Origin: JAKVAV01 sp964651785
GTDB lineage: Bacteria; Bacteroidota; Bacteroidia; Flavobacteriales_D; Cryomorphaceae
Direction: 5' to 3'
Length of the DNA stretch: 64,000 bases
NCBI GenBank assembly: GCA_964651785.1
Contig: CAZYWJ010000005.1
Span: forward strand, 1 to 64,000
Part shown: piece by piece, positions 27,101 through 34,418 of the stretch
Layout of the letters: each line of letters starts with the position of its first letter
How positions within the stretch are numbered: the stretch's first letter is position 1
Program-made: the position numbers and the translations under genes
The notes under the pieces: generated by a model
Database searches by the model: none
What the model saw: the letters and a program-made list of their open reading frames with translations, nothing else
What the model was told of the DNA's origin: nothing

Positions 27101-27375
27101 TCGTTGGCATTGGTAGACTTCATGTAGAGCATGTTTTCCACCCCGTTTATTTCCTGCTCAAGCGGCGAGGCTACCGATTGCTCAACGCTTACGGCATTCG
27201 CACCCGTGAAGGCAGTGCTCACCCTCACTACGGGCGGAGTGATGTTCGGGTATTGCTCTATCGGCAATCCCAATATCGAGATGCCACCGATGATCACCAT
27301 AAAGATGGCAATCACGATAGCTACAATCGGGCGCCGAACGAAAAAAATGTGGTCCTTTTCTTCCATCTTTTTCAA
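24196..27375 (-). CDS. RND multidrug efflux permease (HAE1/AcrB family)
   Basis: 1059 aa, full length for the family. TM1 RRPIVAIVIAIFMVIIGGIS then LPIEQYPNITPPVV; the proton-relay Asp pair is in G-I-V-V-D-D-A-I-V-V-V-E (TM4) and the relay Lys in M-A-A-K-N-A-I-L-I-V-E-F-A-K (TM10). The porter domain repeats (SMPNILMLISLTSPDG, QNVISPGGKFGAEP) resemble HAE1 drug pumps rather than heavy-metal CusA-type pumps. It sits between adaptor and outer-membrane genes and pumps hydrophobic compounds out of the periplasm. The start may be the first or fourth codon (both ATG). No regulator is encoded next to it. Confidence 0.95.
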   Translation of the reverse strand: MKKMEEKDHIFFVRRPIVAIVIAIFMVIIGGISILGLPIEQYPNITPPVVRVSTAFTGANAVSVEQSVASPLEQEINGVENMLYMKSTNANDGTMALDVTFDLGTDPDMNTVFTQTRSSAATPKLPEEVKRIGVKTQKSMPNILMLISLTSPDGRYDQNTLGNYAIINVKDELARIKGIGRVDVLGASDYSMRVWVKPDRLAKLGITIPEITSAIREQNVISPGGKFGAEPAPKGTEFTYTVRLPERLVTEQEFEDIVVRSAKDGSQVKIGDIARVELGVESYNSFTRLNGNQCAILSIYQAPGSNAVLLAEDVIAAMDKMSENFPEGIEYTVSLDATEPITAGIDEIIETLIIALVLVILVVFLFIQDWRATLIPTLAIPVSLIAAFMLFPLLGFTINTLSLLGLVLAIGIVVDDAIVVVEAVQVNMEKGMGVKEATTAAMREVTAPVIATTLVMIAVFVPVAAMAGITGKLYQQFAITIAVSVVFSSINALSLSPALCSLMLKAPEEGKKKGLLGRFFAEFNRGFDKTTESYSSLARVVTGKFRRGIIYVVIAAIAAGIFGSLVPGGFLPEEDQGYFYVNLQLPNAASLQRSDAVAKKVENMLMEREDVEYVTTAAGFSLLAGAMIPNTGFMFVKLKNWDLREQTVAEIMREVNIMLSQNVNEAQAMAFGPPAIPGLGNGSGFSLILQDRGGNDPAYLAQNTYRFIAEAQKRPEIASAFTTFQATVPQRSMEVNSDKILKSGVAIGDVYSTFAAFLGGAYVNDFNRFGRLYKAYVQAEPEYRQNEHGLELFYVKNRDGVSVPVSTFVTVKNTSGPDYTNRFNLLRSTEITGSPAQGYSSTQALDALEEIAAETLPDDMTYSWNAMSYQEKKSSGQAGIVFAFSLLFVFLILAAQYESWSMPFAILLGTPFALFGAFLFLWFFRLFSESYLTNIFAQISLVMLIAMAAKNAILIVEFAKMKFDEGLTLMEAAIEAARLRFRPILMTVFSFILGILPLILASGSGAEARKVMGVALLGGMGIATALGVVFYPMLFVLVGKVAKYEQKRDAETLKAGGAS

Positions 27376-27377
27376 CG

Positions 27378-28514
27378 TTACCTTTCCGCGTATTGCGATT
27401 CAAACTCAATCAACTCAGGTTCGATCCTTTGACCTTCTTTGGCTTTTTGGAGTCCTTCGTAAATCACGAGTTCGCCGGGTGCCAATCCTTCAGAGATAAT
27501 GTAGTAGTCGCGGTACGTGCCCAAAATATCCACGGGCTTTTGAGTTACCTTATTGCTATCGGCTACAGCCATAACGCTAAAGCGACCTTGAAACTCTGAT
27601 ACGGCTCTTTGCGGAACGAGAAGCCCGTCGTGCATTTCTTCTACCACGGCGCGTACTTTGGCAAACTGTCCCGGGCGGATAAGCCCGTCGGGATTGGGAA
27701 ATGAGGCTTGAATCAAGAGTGCGCCCGTTGTGGCATCCACTTGTCTGTTTACGAAATCTACCTTTCCCGGATGTTCGAAAATGCTTCCGTCAGACAGAAT
27801 CAATTTGAGGCCGAAAGGCTTGCGCTTATTGCCCTCGGCATCTTCTTGTTTGAGTTTTTTGGTCAAGAGTAAATAGTCGTTTTCGGTTATAAAAAACTCC
27901 ACCCGAACCGAGTCTATTTTCGAGATTGTATTGAGGATGACGGGGTTCGGACTTCGTCCTACGAATTCGCCCACCTTGGCTTCCGTTTTACCTATCAGCC
28001 CGTCTATCGGTGATTTTATCTTGGTGTAACTCAGTTGTATTTCCTGAATGTCCACATTCGCTTGAGCCGCTTTTACGATTTCTTCCGAGGCGTCTTTTTC
28101 GGCCACGGATGCATCGCGGTCGCGCTCGCTCAGGGCTTTCATATCTGCCAGCGGCTGTACCCTGTTCAGGTCGTTAGTAGCGCGTATACGTCCTACTTTG
28201 GCTTCCGCCAATTGGCTCTGAGCCGCAGTCAGCGCAGCTTGAAACGGCTGAGGATCTATGGAGTAAAGAAGTTGTCCTTTCTTCACCCGCATGCCTTCAT
28301 TGAAATGGATACCTTCCAAAAAACCTTCCACTCTGGCCCTGATGGGAATGTCCATAACTCCGTAGACCTGACCGACAAAGTCTTTTTCAATCTGAACCGT
28401 ATCCTCTTTTACGGCTACTACCTGCACGGTAGGCGGCGGGGGTGGCGCTTGCCGTTCTTCCTGACATGAAATGAGCAGGAGAAGGCAGAGTGCGCTCCCG
28501 ATAATTTGTCTCAT
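27378..28514 (-). CDS. RND efflux periplasmic adaptor (membrane-fusion protein), lipoprotein
   Basis: 378 aa from the ATG at 28512-28514, chosen because it gives a lipoprotein signal MRQIIGSALCLLLLISC; the longer ORF from 28556 adds 14 unlikely residues. Features: proline-rich QAPPPPPTVQVVAV, the lipoyl half-motif VEGFLEGIHFNEGMRVKKGQLLYSIDP, a helical hairpin (~90-150), the second lipoyl half IKSPIDGLIGKTEAKVGEFVG, and beta-barrel segments (VDATTGALLIQASFPNPDGLIRPGQF). It links the pump to the outer-membrane channel and is the first gene of the operon. Confidence 0.92.
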   Translation of the reverse strand: MRQIIGSALCLLLLISCQEERQAPPPPPTVQVVAVKEDTVQIEKDFVGQVYGVMDIPIRARVEGFLEGIHFNEGMRVKKGQLLYSIDPQPFQAALTAAQSQLAEAKVGRIRATNDLNRVQPLADMKALSERDRDASVAEKDASEEIVKAAQANVDIQEIQLSYTKIKSPIDGLIGKTEAKVGEFVGRSPNPVILNTISKIDSVRVEFFITENDYLLLTKKLKQEDAEGNKRKPFGLKLILSDGSIFEHPGKVDFVNRQVDATTGALLIQASFPNPDGLIRPGQFAKVRAVVEEMHDGLLVPQRAVSEFQGRFSVMAVADSNKVTQKPVDILGTYRDYYIISEGLAPGELVIYEGLQKAKEGQRIEPELIEFESQYAER

Positions 28515-28534
28515 GTTAAAATGATTTGGAAGCG

Positions 28535-28566
28535 TAAAGATAGTTGAATAGTTCATTGAACCTCAA
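28535..28566 (-). promoter_or_regulatory. Putative promoter of the RND operon (TTG-N21-TATCTTTA)
   Basis: On the minus strand, a TTG box (complement of 28564-28566) precedes TATCTTTA (complement of 28535-28542) by 21 nt, close to the Bacteroidota TTG/TAnnTTTG arrangement, 20 nt upstream of the adaptor ATG. Confidence 0.4.
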
Positions 28567-28615
28567 CTTAAAGGGTGGGGCGAAGGATGAAAAAGGGATG
28601 GACTAACGCCTGAGG

Positions 28616-29275
28616 TTAATTGATATCTCTTTTCAGGTCGGGATAGAGGTCCGAGTTTCCGATTACTTTTTCTTTTTCGGGGGCGTCTATCACTTCGCAT
28701 TGACTGATAAAGATTTTGTCGAATTTCCACCCGGGATCAATATCCGAATCGCCTTCATAAAATTCGTACTGCACGTTGAAAGTGCCTTTAAAGTGAAATC
28801 TCGGCACGGGTTGATTGACCGTCAGCTCCGCCTCGGTTTCTATTTCGTAAAATTCATCGGAGGCATTGGCATCCGATACATCGAAGTATTTGATTTCTTT
28901 TAGCGAAGCGACATCCAGTTTGTGAACACTCTCGTAACACGGAATGATGACACCTTCAAAATTATAGTCCACGAATAAGGATCGAAGCTCTTCTTCGGTC
29001 GGTGTGGGTGGTGTTCGTCGGAGCGAATCGCGCAATGCCACTTTCTGCTCGCGCGTCATTTTCGAAAACTCCGTTTCGCTTCCTTGACGCGAAGTGATAT
29101 CGTTTACCAAGGCTACAATTCCGATTGCGATCACAAACCCGATCAATCCGATCACCGAGTAGTAGAGCCCTTTGGCAAATACCCTTCGAAAAGGAGTGCC
29201 TTTCGGCGTAGTAATCTGTCCGATCAAAAGCGAAACCAGAAATATGATAATCAAACCGATAAAGAAAAAGCGCAT
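28616..29275 (-). CDS. Hypothetical membrane-anchored protein
   Basis: 219 aa. Two N-terminal hydrophobic helices, FFFIGLIIIFLVSLLIGQI and YYSVIGLIGFVIAIGIVALV, flank a short basic loop. A soluble C-terminal part of ~160 aa follows, with EFSKMTREQKVALRDSLRRTPP and a beta-rich region (FNVQYEFYEGDSDIDPGWKFDKIFISQCEV). It lies just upstream of the RND operon on the same strand. I do not recognise a family. Confidence 0.65.
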   Translation of the reverse strand: MRFFFIGLIIIFLVSLLIGQITTPKGTPFRRVFAKGLYYSVIGLIGFVIAIGIVALVNDITSRQGSETEFSKMTREQKVALRDSLRRTPPTPTEEELRSLFVDYNFEGVIIPCYESVHKLDVASLKEIKYFDVSDANASDEFYEIETEAELTVNQPVPRFHFKGTFNVQYEFYEGDSDIDPGWKFDKIFISQCEVIDAPEKEKVIGNSDLYPDLKRDIN

Positions 29276-29308
29276 ATATTTTACTGTTTCCCTAAAGGTA
29301 CAATGAAA

Positions 29309-31459
29309 TTATTGCTCGGCGATTTTCATAAATTTTTGTCTGCTCTGTGCGTTTTCAGCAACTAAATCTATCAAGTAGATTCCTTCCGTAAGGGAACTGA
29401 CGTCCAGACTTGTGAAGTTATCTGTCATTATGGATTGAGACTGAATCAATCTTCCGGAGATGTCATGAATTTCAATTCGCTCTACCTTTACATCATTTGG
29501 CCAAGAGAGGTGAATGCTTTTAGTGGCGGGATTTGGGAAAAGTTTCGCATCAAAAATTGGTTGCTCAGAAATACGCAAGGGATTCTGAAAACTCGTCACC
29601 ACCGTATTCGTCACAATCGCTTCATTAAAATCAAAGTAGATGTACGCGGTATTCTCGATGGTTTCGCCTTCGCTGAAAGAGGGTAGTGGATCCATCTCGT
29701 AGCGTACGTGTCCGTTACTTCCTTCCAAGTCGGTAGCACTGTCGGGTAGGAAGATTTGGTCAAACTCAAAATAGAGCACATTGCCCTCTCTCGACAGTTG
29801 CATGTCATGCGAGGTAGAAATGATGTTCAGCGAATTGATGTCCAAATCGGTATCGATGGTATCGGCTATCACCACTCGTTCGGCGTAGAAGGTTCCCGTG
29901 TTTTGAAAGCGAATGGTGTATTTAAGTGGTAAGCCATCTTCCAAGAATTCGTCACCAATGTCTTCAAGGCTTACTTGCTTGTCATTGGGGTCGTAGGATC
30001 CGACTACTTCTACTGATGAGGTGAAGGTGTTGTTGGAAGGGTTCGGATCATCGGGAGTGACATTTGTGGAAATCGTGGCCTCGAGTATGGTGCCTAGACT
30101 TACCGTGTCGTCGAGAAGAATGGTCAGATTGAAATCAATAGGATTAAATGGACATACCTCCTCGACTGTGATTGTCGCCGTGTTATCGGTAATAATTAAA
30201 TCAGGATCTGCTGAACTGACGATCTCGACATATTCAGGAAACTCAATTTCGACCTCCACATCCTCTTCGCAGATGGTTCCTACATTATTGACCTGCGCTG
30301 AATAACTTGCTTCAAAACCGGGACGGTTAGCCGACATGGACATTATATCTACATTGAAATCGACGACTTCGATTTCCGGTTGTACAAGAATCTCCAGCCC
30401 GTTAAGTTGGTCTCCTTCTTCCAATGAAAAATTCACTGGTATCGAAGTAAAATAATTTGGTTCATTTAATATGTTCAAGCTGGCATCTCCCGAAGAAGTA
30501 CACTCGAAGAATTCGCCGGCGGAGTTAGCAAAGTATTCATTTCCGTTGATACCATTTTCTACAAGGGCATAAGGGAAATCATTTTCCGAATTTTCTTGAA
30601 CGCCATTAGAGTTTAGATCAAAAAAGGTTTTTCCTTCATAAGAGGTCTCACACTCAATCGACAAGCACGCTCCGAAGACGTAGCCTATATTTGATTCAGC
30701 ATTATCAATAACACGCAAGATCCAATCACCCTGAGCGGGAAGACCTGAAAATGAGGAGAGAGGTTCAGCCGGTAAAAATGTACCTCTTGGACCCATGTAT
30801 TCGTTTAGATCTTCAGGCAATTCTGATGCATAATCGCTAAAAATTACACTAAAACCTGTTGTTCCGAAGGCTACGGTATCATAGTCGAGTAGAGATATGA
30901 TTTGACCTGAAGGATGTTCTAATTCTATCGATAAATCAGAATTGTTTTCATGGCCTATATCTACAAAGACTTCGATATCTTCAACTATTCCATCTCCCTG
31001 CGGGTAATTAAGAATTGTTTCTACCATGAAGTCACTACCATCAGATACATATTGGATTGGCATAACCAAACTATCACAAGCTAAACTTTCGTCACTAATT
31101 AAAGAATGACTTGATATGTAGAATACGCTATATTGTGGAATTCCGTCATCGCAATCAACAGGACCTATACTACACTTTATATAATGATTGACATTTTCAT
31201 TTAAAAAATAAAGATCTTCTAAATTGAACTCAAGAGAGTTAACACCGGGAGAGGCGTCAACACTATAGTTTATTGTTGTCTCTTCTGCATACTCACGTTC
31301 AAATACCAACTCATAAAAACCGCCCTCCGGCGAAAAAAAGACAATTTCAAAAATCCAATCATCAGTCGCTGTCCAATCAATAATTTCAGGAGCGTCACAT
31401 GGTTGAGCTCTTAATCCGGCTGAAATAATTAGAAATAAAATGAGGATAGTCAGTCTCAT
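29309..31459 (-). CDS. Secreted P-domain protein with T9SS sorting domain (paralogue A)
   Basis: 716 aa. Signal peptide MRLTILILFLIISAGLRAQ. A proprotein-convertase P-like domain (~130-270: IEVFVDIGHENNSDLSIELEHPSG and LPAQGDWILRVIDNAESN) is followed by an SdrD/Cna-like loop (FFDLNSNGVQENSENDFPY), two DUF11-like beta-sandwiches, the conserved YDPNDKQVSLEDIGDEFLEDG...YTIRFQNTGTFYAERV domain, and the C-terminal sorting domain AKLFPNPATKSIHLSW ... SSLTEGIYLIDLVAEN. Its 3' half shares 96.9% nucleotide identity over 415 bp with the adjacent paralogue. Probably a surface adhesin. Confidence 0.82.
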   Translation of the reverse strand: MRLTILILFLIISAGLRAQPCDAPEIIDWTATDDWIFEIVFFSPEGGFYELVFEREYAEETTINYSVDASPGVNSLEFNLEDLYFLNENVNHYIKCSIGPVDCDDGIPQYSVFYISSHSLISDESLACDSLVMPIQYVSDGSDFMVETILNYPQGDGIVEDIEVFVDIGHENNSDLSIELEHPSGQIISLLDYDTVAFGTTGFSVIFSDYASELPEDLNEYMGPRGTFLPAEPLSSFSGLPAQGDWILRVIDNAESNIGYVFGACLSIECETSYEGKTFFDLNSNGVQENSENDFPYALVENGINGNEYFANSAGEFFECTSSGDASLNILNEPNYFTSIPVNFSLEEGDQLNGLEILVQPEIEVVDFNVDIMSMSANRPGFEASYSAQVNNVGTICEEDVEVEIEFPEYVEIVSSADPDLIITDNTATITVEEVCPFNPIDFNLTILLDDTVSLGTILEATISTNVTPDDPNPSNNTFTSSVEVVGSYDPNDKQVSLEDIGDEFLEDGLPLKYTIRFQNTGTFYAERVVIADTIDTDLDINSLNIISTSHDMQLSREGNVLYFEFDQIFLPDSATDLEGSNGHVRYEMDPLPSFSEGETIENTAYIYFDFNEAIVTNTVVTSFQNPLRISEQPIFDAKLFPNPATKSIHLSWPNDVKVERIEIHDISGRLIQSQSIMTDNFTSLDVSSLTEGIYLIDLVAENAQSRQKFMKIAEQ
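29581..29995. repeat. Near-identical 415-bp segment shared with 31741-32155
   Basis: This segment of paralogue A aligns without gaps (offset 2160) to 31741-32155 in paralogue B. I count 13 mismatches in 415 bp, with only one in the first 231 bp. Sequences on either side are clearly more divergent. The pattern suggests local gene conversion or a recent partial exchange. Confidence 0.85.
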
Positions 31460-31477
31460 ATCGAATAAGTATTTTGG

Positions 31478-33631
31478 TTAGTTTTTGATGAAGATGGATG
31501 AGCTATTCAGTTCATTGGAGGTCGCTTTAAGCAAGTAAATCCCATTTGCAAGATTTGAAATGTCGACGATAGACTGTGAAGGACTATTTACGGTAAATCC
31601 ATGAAGTAGCCTTCCGGAAATATCATAGATTTCAATTCGTTCAACTTTTGATTCCGTATTCCACGTAACGGTCAAAACATCATTGGCAGGATTAGGAAAG
31701 AGATTCGTTTCGAAATCATTTTGTTCTGAGAGATTAAGCGGATTCTGAAAACTCGTCACCACCGTATTCGTCTCAATCGCTTCATTAAAATCAAAGTAGA
31801 TGTACGCGGTATTCTCGATGGTTTCGCCTTCGCTGAAAGAGGGTAGTGGATCCATCTCGTAGCGTACGTGTCCGTTACTTCCTTCCAAGTCGGTAGCACT
31901 GTCGGGTAGGAAGATTTGGTCAAACTCAAAATAGAGCACATTGCCCTCTCTCGACAGTTGCATGTCATGCGACGTAGAAATGATCTGCAGCGAATTGATG
32001 TCCAAATCGGCATCGATGGTATCGGCTATTACTACCCGCTCGGCGTAGAAGGTTCCCGTGTTTTGAAATCGGATGGTGTATTTAAGTGGTGAGCCATCTT
32101 CCAAGAATTCGTCACCAATGTTTTCAAGGCTTACTTGCTTGTCATTGGGGTCGTAAGCACCGATTACTTCTACAAATGAGGTGAAGTTGTTGTCGGATGG
32201 GTTGGCATCTGTTTGAGATGTGGCCAAATCTGCAGTGGCTTCGAGCAGGGTGCCTATGCTTACGGTATCATCCAAAAGTATTTCCACATTAAACTCTACT
32301 GATTCGAATGGGCACATCTCAATCATATCAAAAGTAGCGGTATTGCCTGAGATATCGAGATCTGAGTTTTCAGAATTAACGATGGTAACGTATTCGGGAA
32401 ATCCCAGAGAAAGGGAAGCATTATTTTCACAAACAGTCCCAATATTTTGAATCGATATTTTATAGGTGGCTTGAAACCCCGGCCTATTTGCATCCAACGA
32501 AAATAAATCGACTGAGAGATCAAGAATATCTGATTCTGCAAAAAAGGGAATGTTAAGATTGTTTAGGTTTTCGCCCTCGGAGACAATGAAATTTACAGGT
32601 TCAGAGTAGAAGTTGTCAGGAAGATTTGTAAGAATCAGATCGCCACTACCTGATTCCGTACAGAAAAAATAGGAACCATTTTCATACGAATAGGTGTATT
32701 GATTCACTAGTGTGTTTTGAATTTCTGTGAATGGAATAGATTCTTCGTTGGCATCAAGTTCAGTATTACCATTTAAATCATAATATACAGTACCAACTAT
32801 GGATGAGGTACACGGAGAGGAATTTACGATTAATCCGAATGCATAGAGCATTCCGTCAGGCGGAAAAGCGTACCCTGAAGTGAAACGAAGTTTCCATTCA
32901 CCCCCGACCGGCAGTCCTTGAAGAATACTGAGAGATTCGTATGGTGAAAATAAACCTACCATTCCGTACTCATCTGCATAGGGAGACTGAGTTGCCGCAT
33001 TAGAAAAAATTGCGCTCATACTTGTAGACTGAAAAAGCGAATCCAGAATATACACCGTGGTACCATTCGGATGAATTAGTTCTACCTCAAACAGATCCTG
33101 CCCTTGACTCAAGGACATATCGATGAATAAACTTATGTTTTCGATTGTTTCGCCGGAAGCTATGTTCAAGGTGAATTCTTGAATTTCATCAAAAAATGCA
33201 ACTGAGGAAAGCGGTTCCGAAATATAATCAACGTCAAAATCCGGGTTTCCATTAAGAGACCGGTTCGAAACGTAGAACTCTTCGCTATATGGTGAAACTC
33301 CTTCAGAGCCACAGTTTATTCTTATTTGCGCACTTAGAAAGGTCAAATTCTGAGGACTTGACAGGATAAAGATGTCTTCGCCTTCCAGCAAAAATTCGAC
33401 AGTATTGATTCCTTCTTGAATAGAGGCAGTGTATGGTTGTCCGAGGGGTGTCGATTGCCCGAAATCATTGTATAGGATCAACTCACATGAGCCTGCTGAT
33501 GACGACGAAAGAGTGATGCTTACAGTCGAATCATTCACAGCAGTCCAATCAAGAATGGTTGGTGCTTCGCATTGTGCTTTCAGAATAGTACCGGTAAATA
33601 GAGCTAAAGAAAGAAGTAAAATCTGCTTCAT
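31478..33631 (-). CDS. Secreted P-domain protein with T9SS sorting domain (paralogue B)
   Basis: 717 aa from the ATG at 33629-33631 (MKQILLLSLALFTGTILKAQ signal peptide); the longer ORF from 33691 adds a stretch that lies in the upstream non-coding region. Domain order mirrors the downstream paralogue: P-like domain with FIDMSLSQGQDLFEVELIHPNG and LPVGGEWKLRFTSG, YYDLNGNTELDANEESIPF loop, DUF11-like sandwiches, the YDPNDKQV domain, and a C-terminal sorting domain TNLFPNPANDVLTVTW ... ISNLANGIYLLKATSN. Tandem duplication of a T9SS cargo gene, 18 bp from paralogue A. Confidence 0.82.
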   Translation of the reverse strand: MKQILLLSLALFTGTILKAQCEAPTILDWTAVNDSTVSITLSSSSAGSCELILYNDFGQSTPLGQPYTASIQEGINTVEFLLEGEDIFILSSPQNLTFLSAQIRINCGSEGVSPYSEEFYVSNRSLNGNPDFDVDYISEPLSSVAFFDEIQEFTLNIASGETIENISLFIDMSLSQGQDLFEVELIHPNGTTVYILDSLFQSTSMSAIFSNAATQSPYADEYGMVGLFSPYESLSILQGLPVGGEWKLRFTSGYAFPPDGMLYAFGLIVNSSPCTSSIVGTVYYDLNGNTELDANEESIPFTEIQNTLVNQYTYSYENGSYFFCTESGSGDLILTNLPDNFYSEPVNFIVSEGENLNNLNIPFFAESDILDLSVDLFSLDANRPGFQATYKISIQNIGTVCENNASLSLGFPEYVTIVNSENSDLDISGNTATFDMIEMCPFESVEFNVEILLDDTVSIGTLLEATADLATSQTDANPSDNNFTSFVEVIGAYDPNDKQVSLENIGDEFLEDGSPLKYTIRFQNTGTFYAERVVIADTIDADLDINSLQIISTSHDMQLSREGNVLYFEFDQIFLPDSATDLEGSNGHVRYEMDPLPSFSEGETIENTAYIYFDFNEAIETNTVVTSFQNPLNLSEQNDFETNLFPNPANDVLTVTWNTESKVERIEIYDISGRLLHGFTVNSPSQSIVDISNLANGIYLLKATSNELNSSSIFIKN

Positions 33632-33787
33632 GGTTTTATTGATTTGGTTAAGGCTTTGAAGATAAATAAAGAGGCCGTTTTGGCAAGTCACGGTTTTTGA
33701 TAATATAGGATTCTAATCAATAGAATTAGCTTGCAAAAAATATTTGCATTAGGTAATTTTGACTTGAATTTTAAATGTGCGGTATGT

Positions 33788-34138
33788 ATGAAGAATTATA
33801 AGAAGTTGGTGGTATGGGAGGAGGGGATGATTATCGTGGAGTTGACTTATTCGATTGTAAAGTTTTTGCCCGCCGATGAGCGGTTTGGACTTCGAGATCA
33901 AATGACTCGGACAGCTGTATCCATCGTCTCAAATATCGCGGAGGGATCGGCTTACGCCACTGATAAGCATTATGGAATGTATATACGGAGAGCCATGGGT
34001 TCTGTTTTTGAATTGTCGACTCAGCTCCAACTTTGCAAGAATATTTTCAAACTAAATGATTCAAAGGTTGATGATCTCGAGAAGATGCTCATCGACGAAG
34101 GCAAAATGTTGAATTCTTTTTTGGCAAAATTGACATGA
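33788..34138 (+). CDS. Four-helix-bundle protein (S23/TIGR02436 family)
   Basis: 116 aa from the ATG at 33788; the upstream 19 residues of the longer ORF are not family-like. Diagnostic segments are KKLVVWEEGMIIVELTYSIVKFLP, RFGLRDQMTRTAVSIVSNIAEGSA, YIRRAMGSVFELSTQLQLCKN and KMLIDEGKMLNSFLAKL. The family was first seen in 23S rRNA intervening sequences and is very common as orphan genes in variable regions of Bacteroidota; its function is not known. The heptad repeat copy at 34142 begins 4 nt after its stop codon, and the intact DnaE2-like gene follows. Confidence 0.88.
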   Translation: MKNYKKLVVWEEGMIIVELTYSIVKFLPADERFGLRDQMTRTAVSIVSNIAEGSAYATDKHYGMYIRRAMGSVFELSTQLQLCKNIFKLNDSKVDDLEKMLIDEGKMLNSFLAKLT

Positions 34139-34141
34139 ATG

Positions 34142-34176
34142 AGCTATTAGCTTCTAGCCGCTAGCCATTAGCTGTG
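34142..34176. repeat. Dispersed AGCTNNT heptad repeat, copy a
   Basis: Built from 7-nt units (AGCTATT, AGCTTCT, AGCCGCT, AGCCATT, AGCTGTG), immediately after the four-helix-bundle gene. Five further copies lie at 34376, 37564, 40051, 40289 and 42399. Confidence 0.7.
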
Positions 34177-34375
34177 GTTCGCATTTGGAAGATTTGGATT
34201 TTGAAATTCAAAGTCCGTAGAATCTACACCCGTAATTCGTTTCGCTTCGTTGCCTTCCCACATTTCTTGATACACCCTATAAGTATTCGGGCCGCTCGAA
34301 GTAACACCACTCCAGTCCTAAATGAACACCACCCAAAAACGGCCAATAGAAAGTAATAATTGTCCAACAAGAAGA

Positions 34376-34410
34376 TCAGCTAACAGCTAAAAGCTAGTAG
34401 CTAGCAGCTC
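34376..34410. repeat. Dispersed heptad repeat, copy b (inverted)
   Basis: The reverse complement reads as units AGCTGCT, AGCTACT, AGCTTTT, AGCTGTT, AGCTGAT. It lies just upstream of the DnaE2-like ATG and is inverted relative to copy a, so the pair encloses 34177-34375. Confidence 0.7.
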
Positions 34411-34418
34411 GATTCCCA

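Noticed and set aside
26497..27432. Long plus-strand ORFs opposite the RND pump
   Set aside because: Shadows of the minus-strand pump gene with no domain match.
34142..34410. Heptad repeats as a small CRISPR array
   Set aside because: Units are 7 nt with no spacers and no cas genes nearby.
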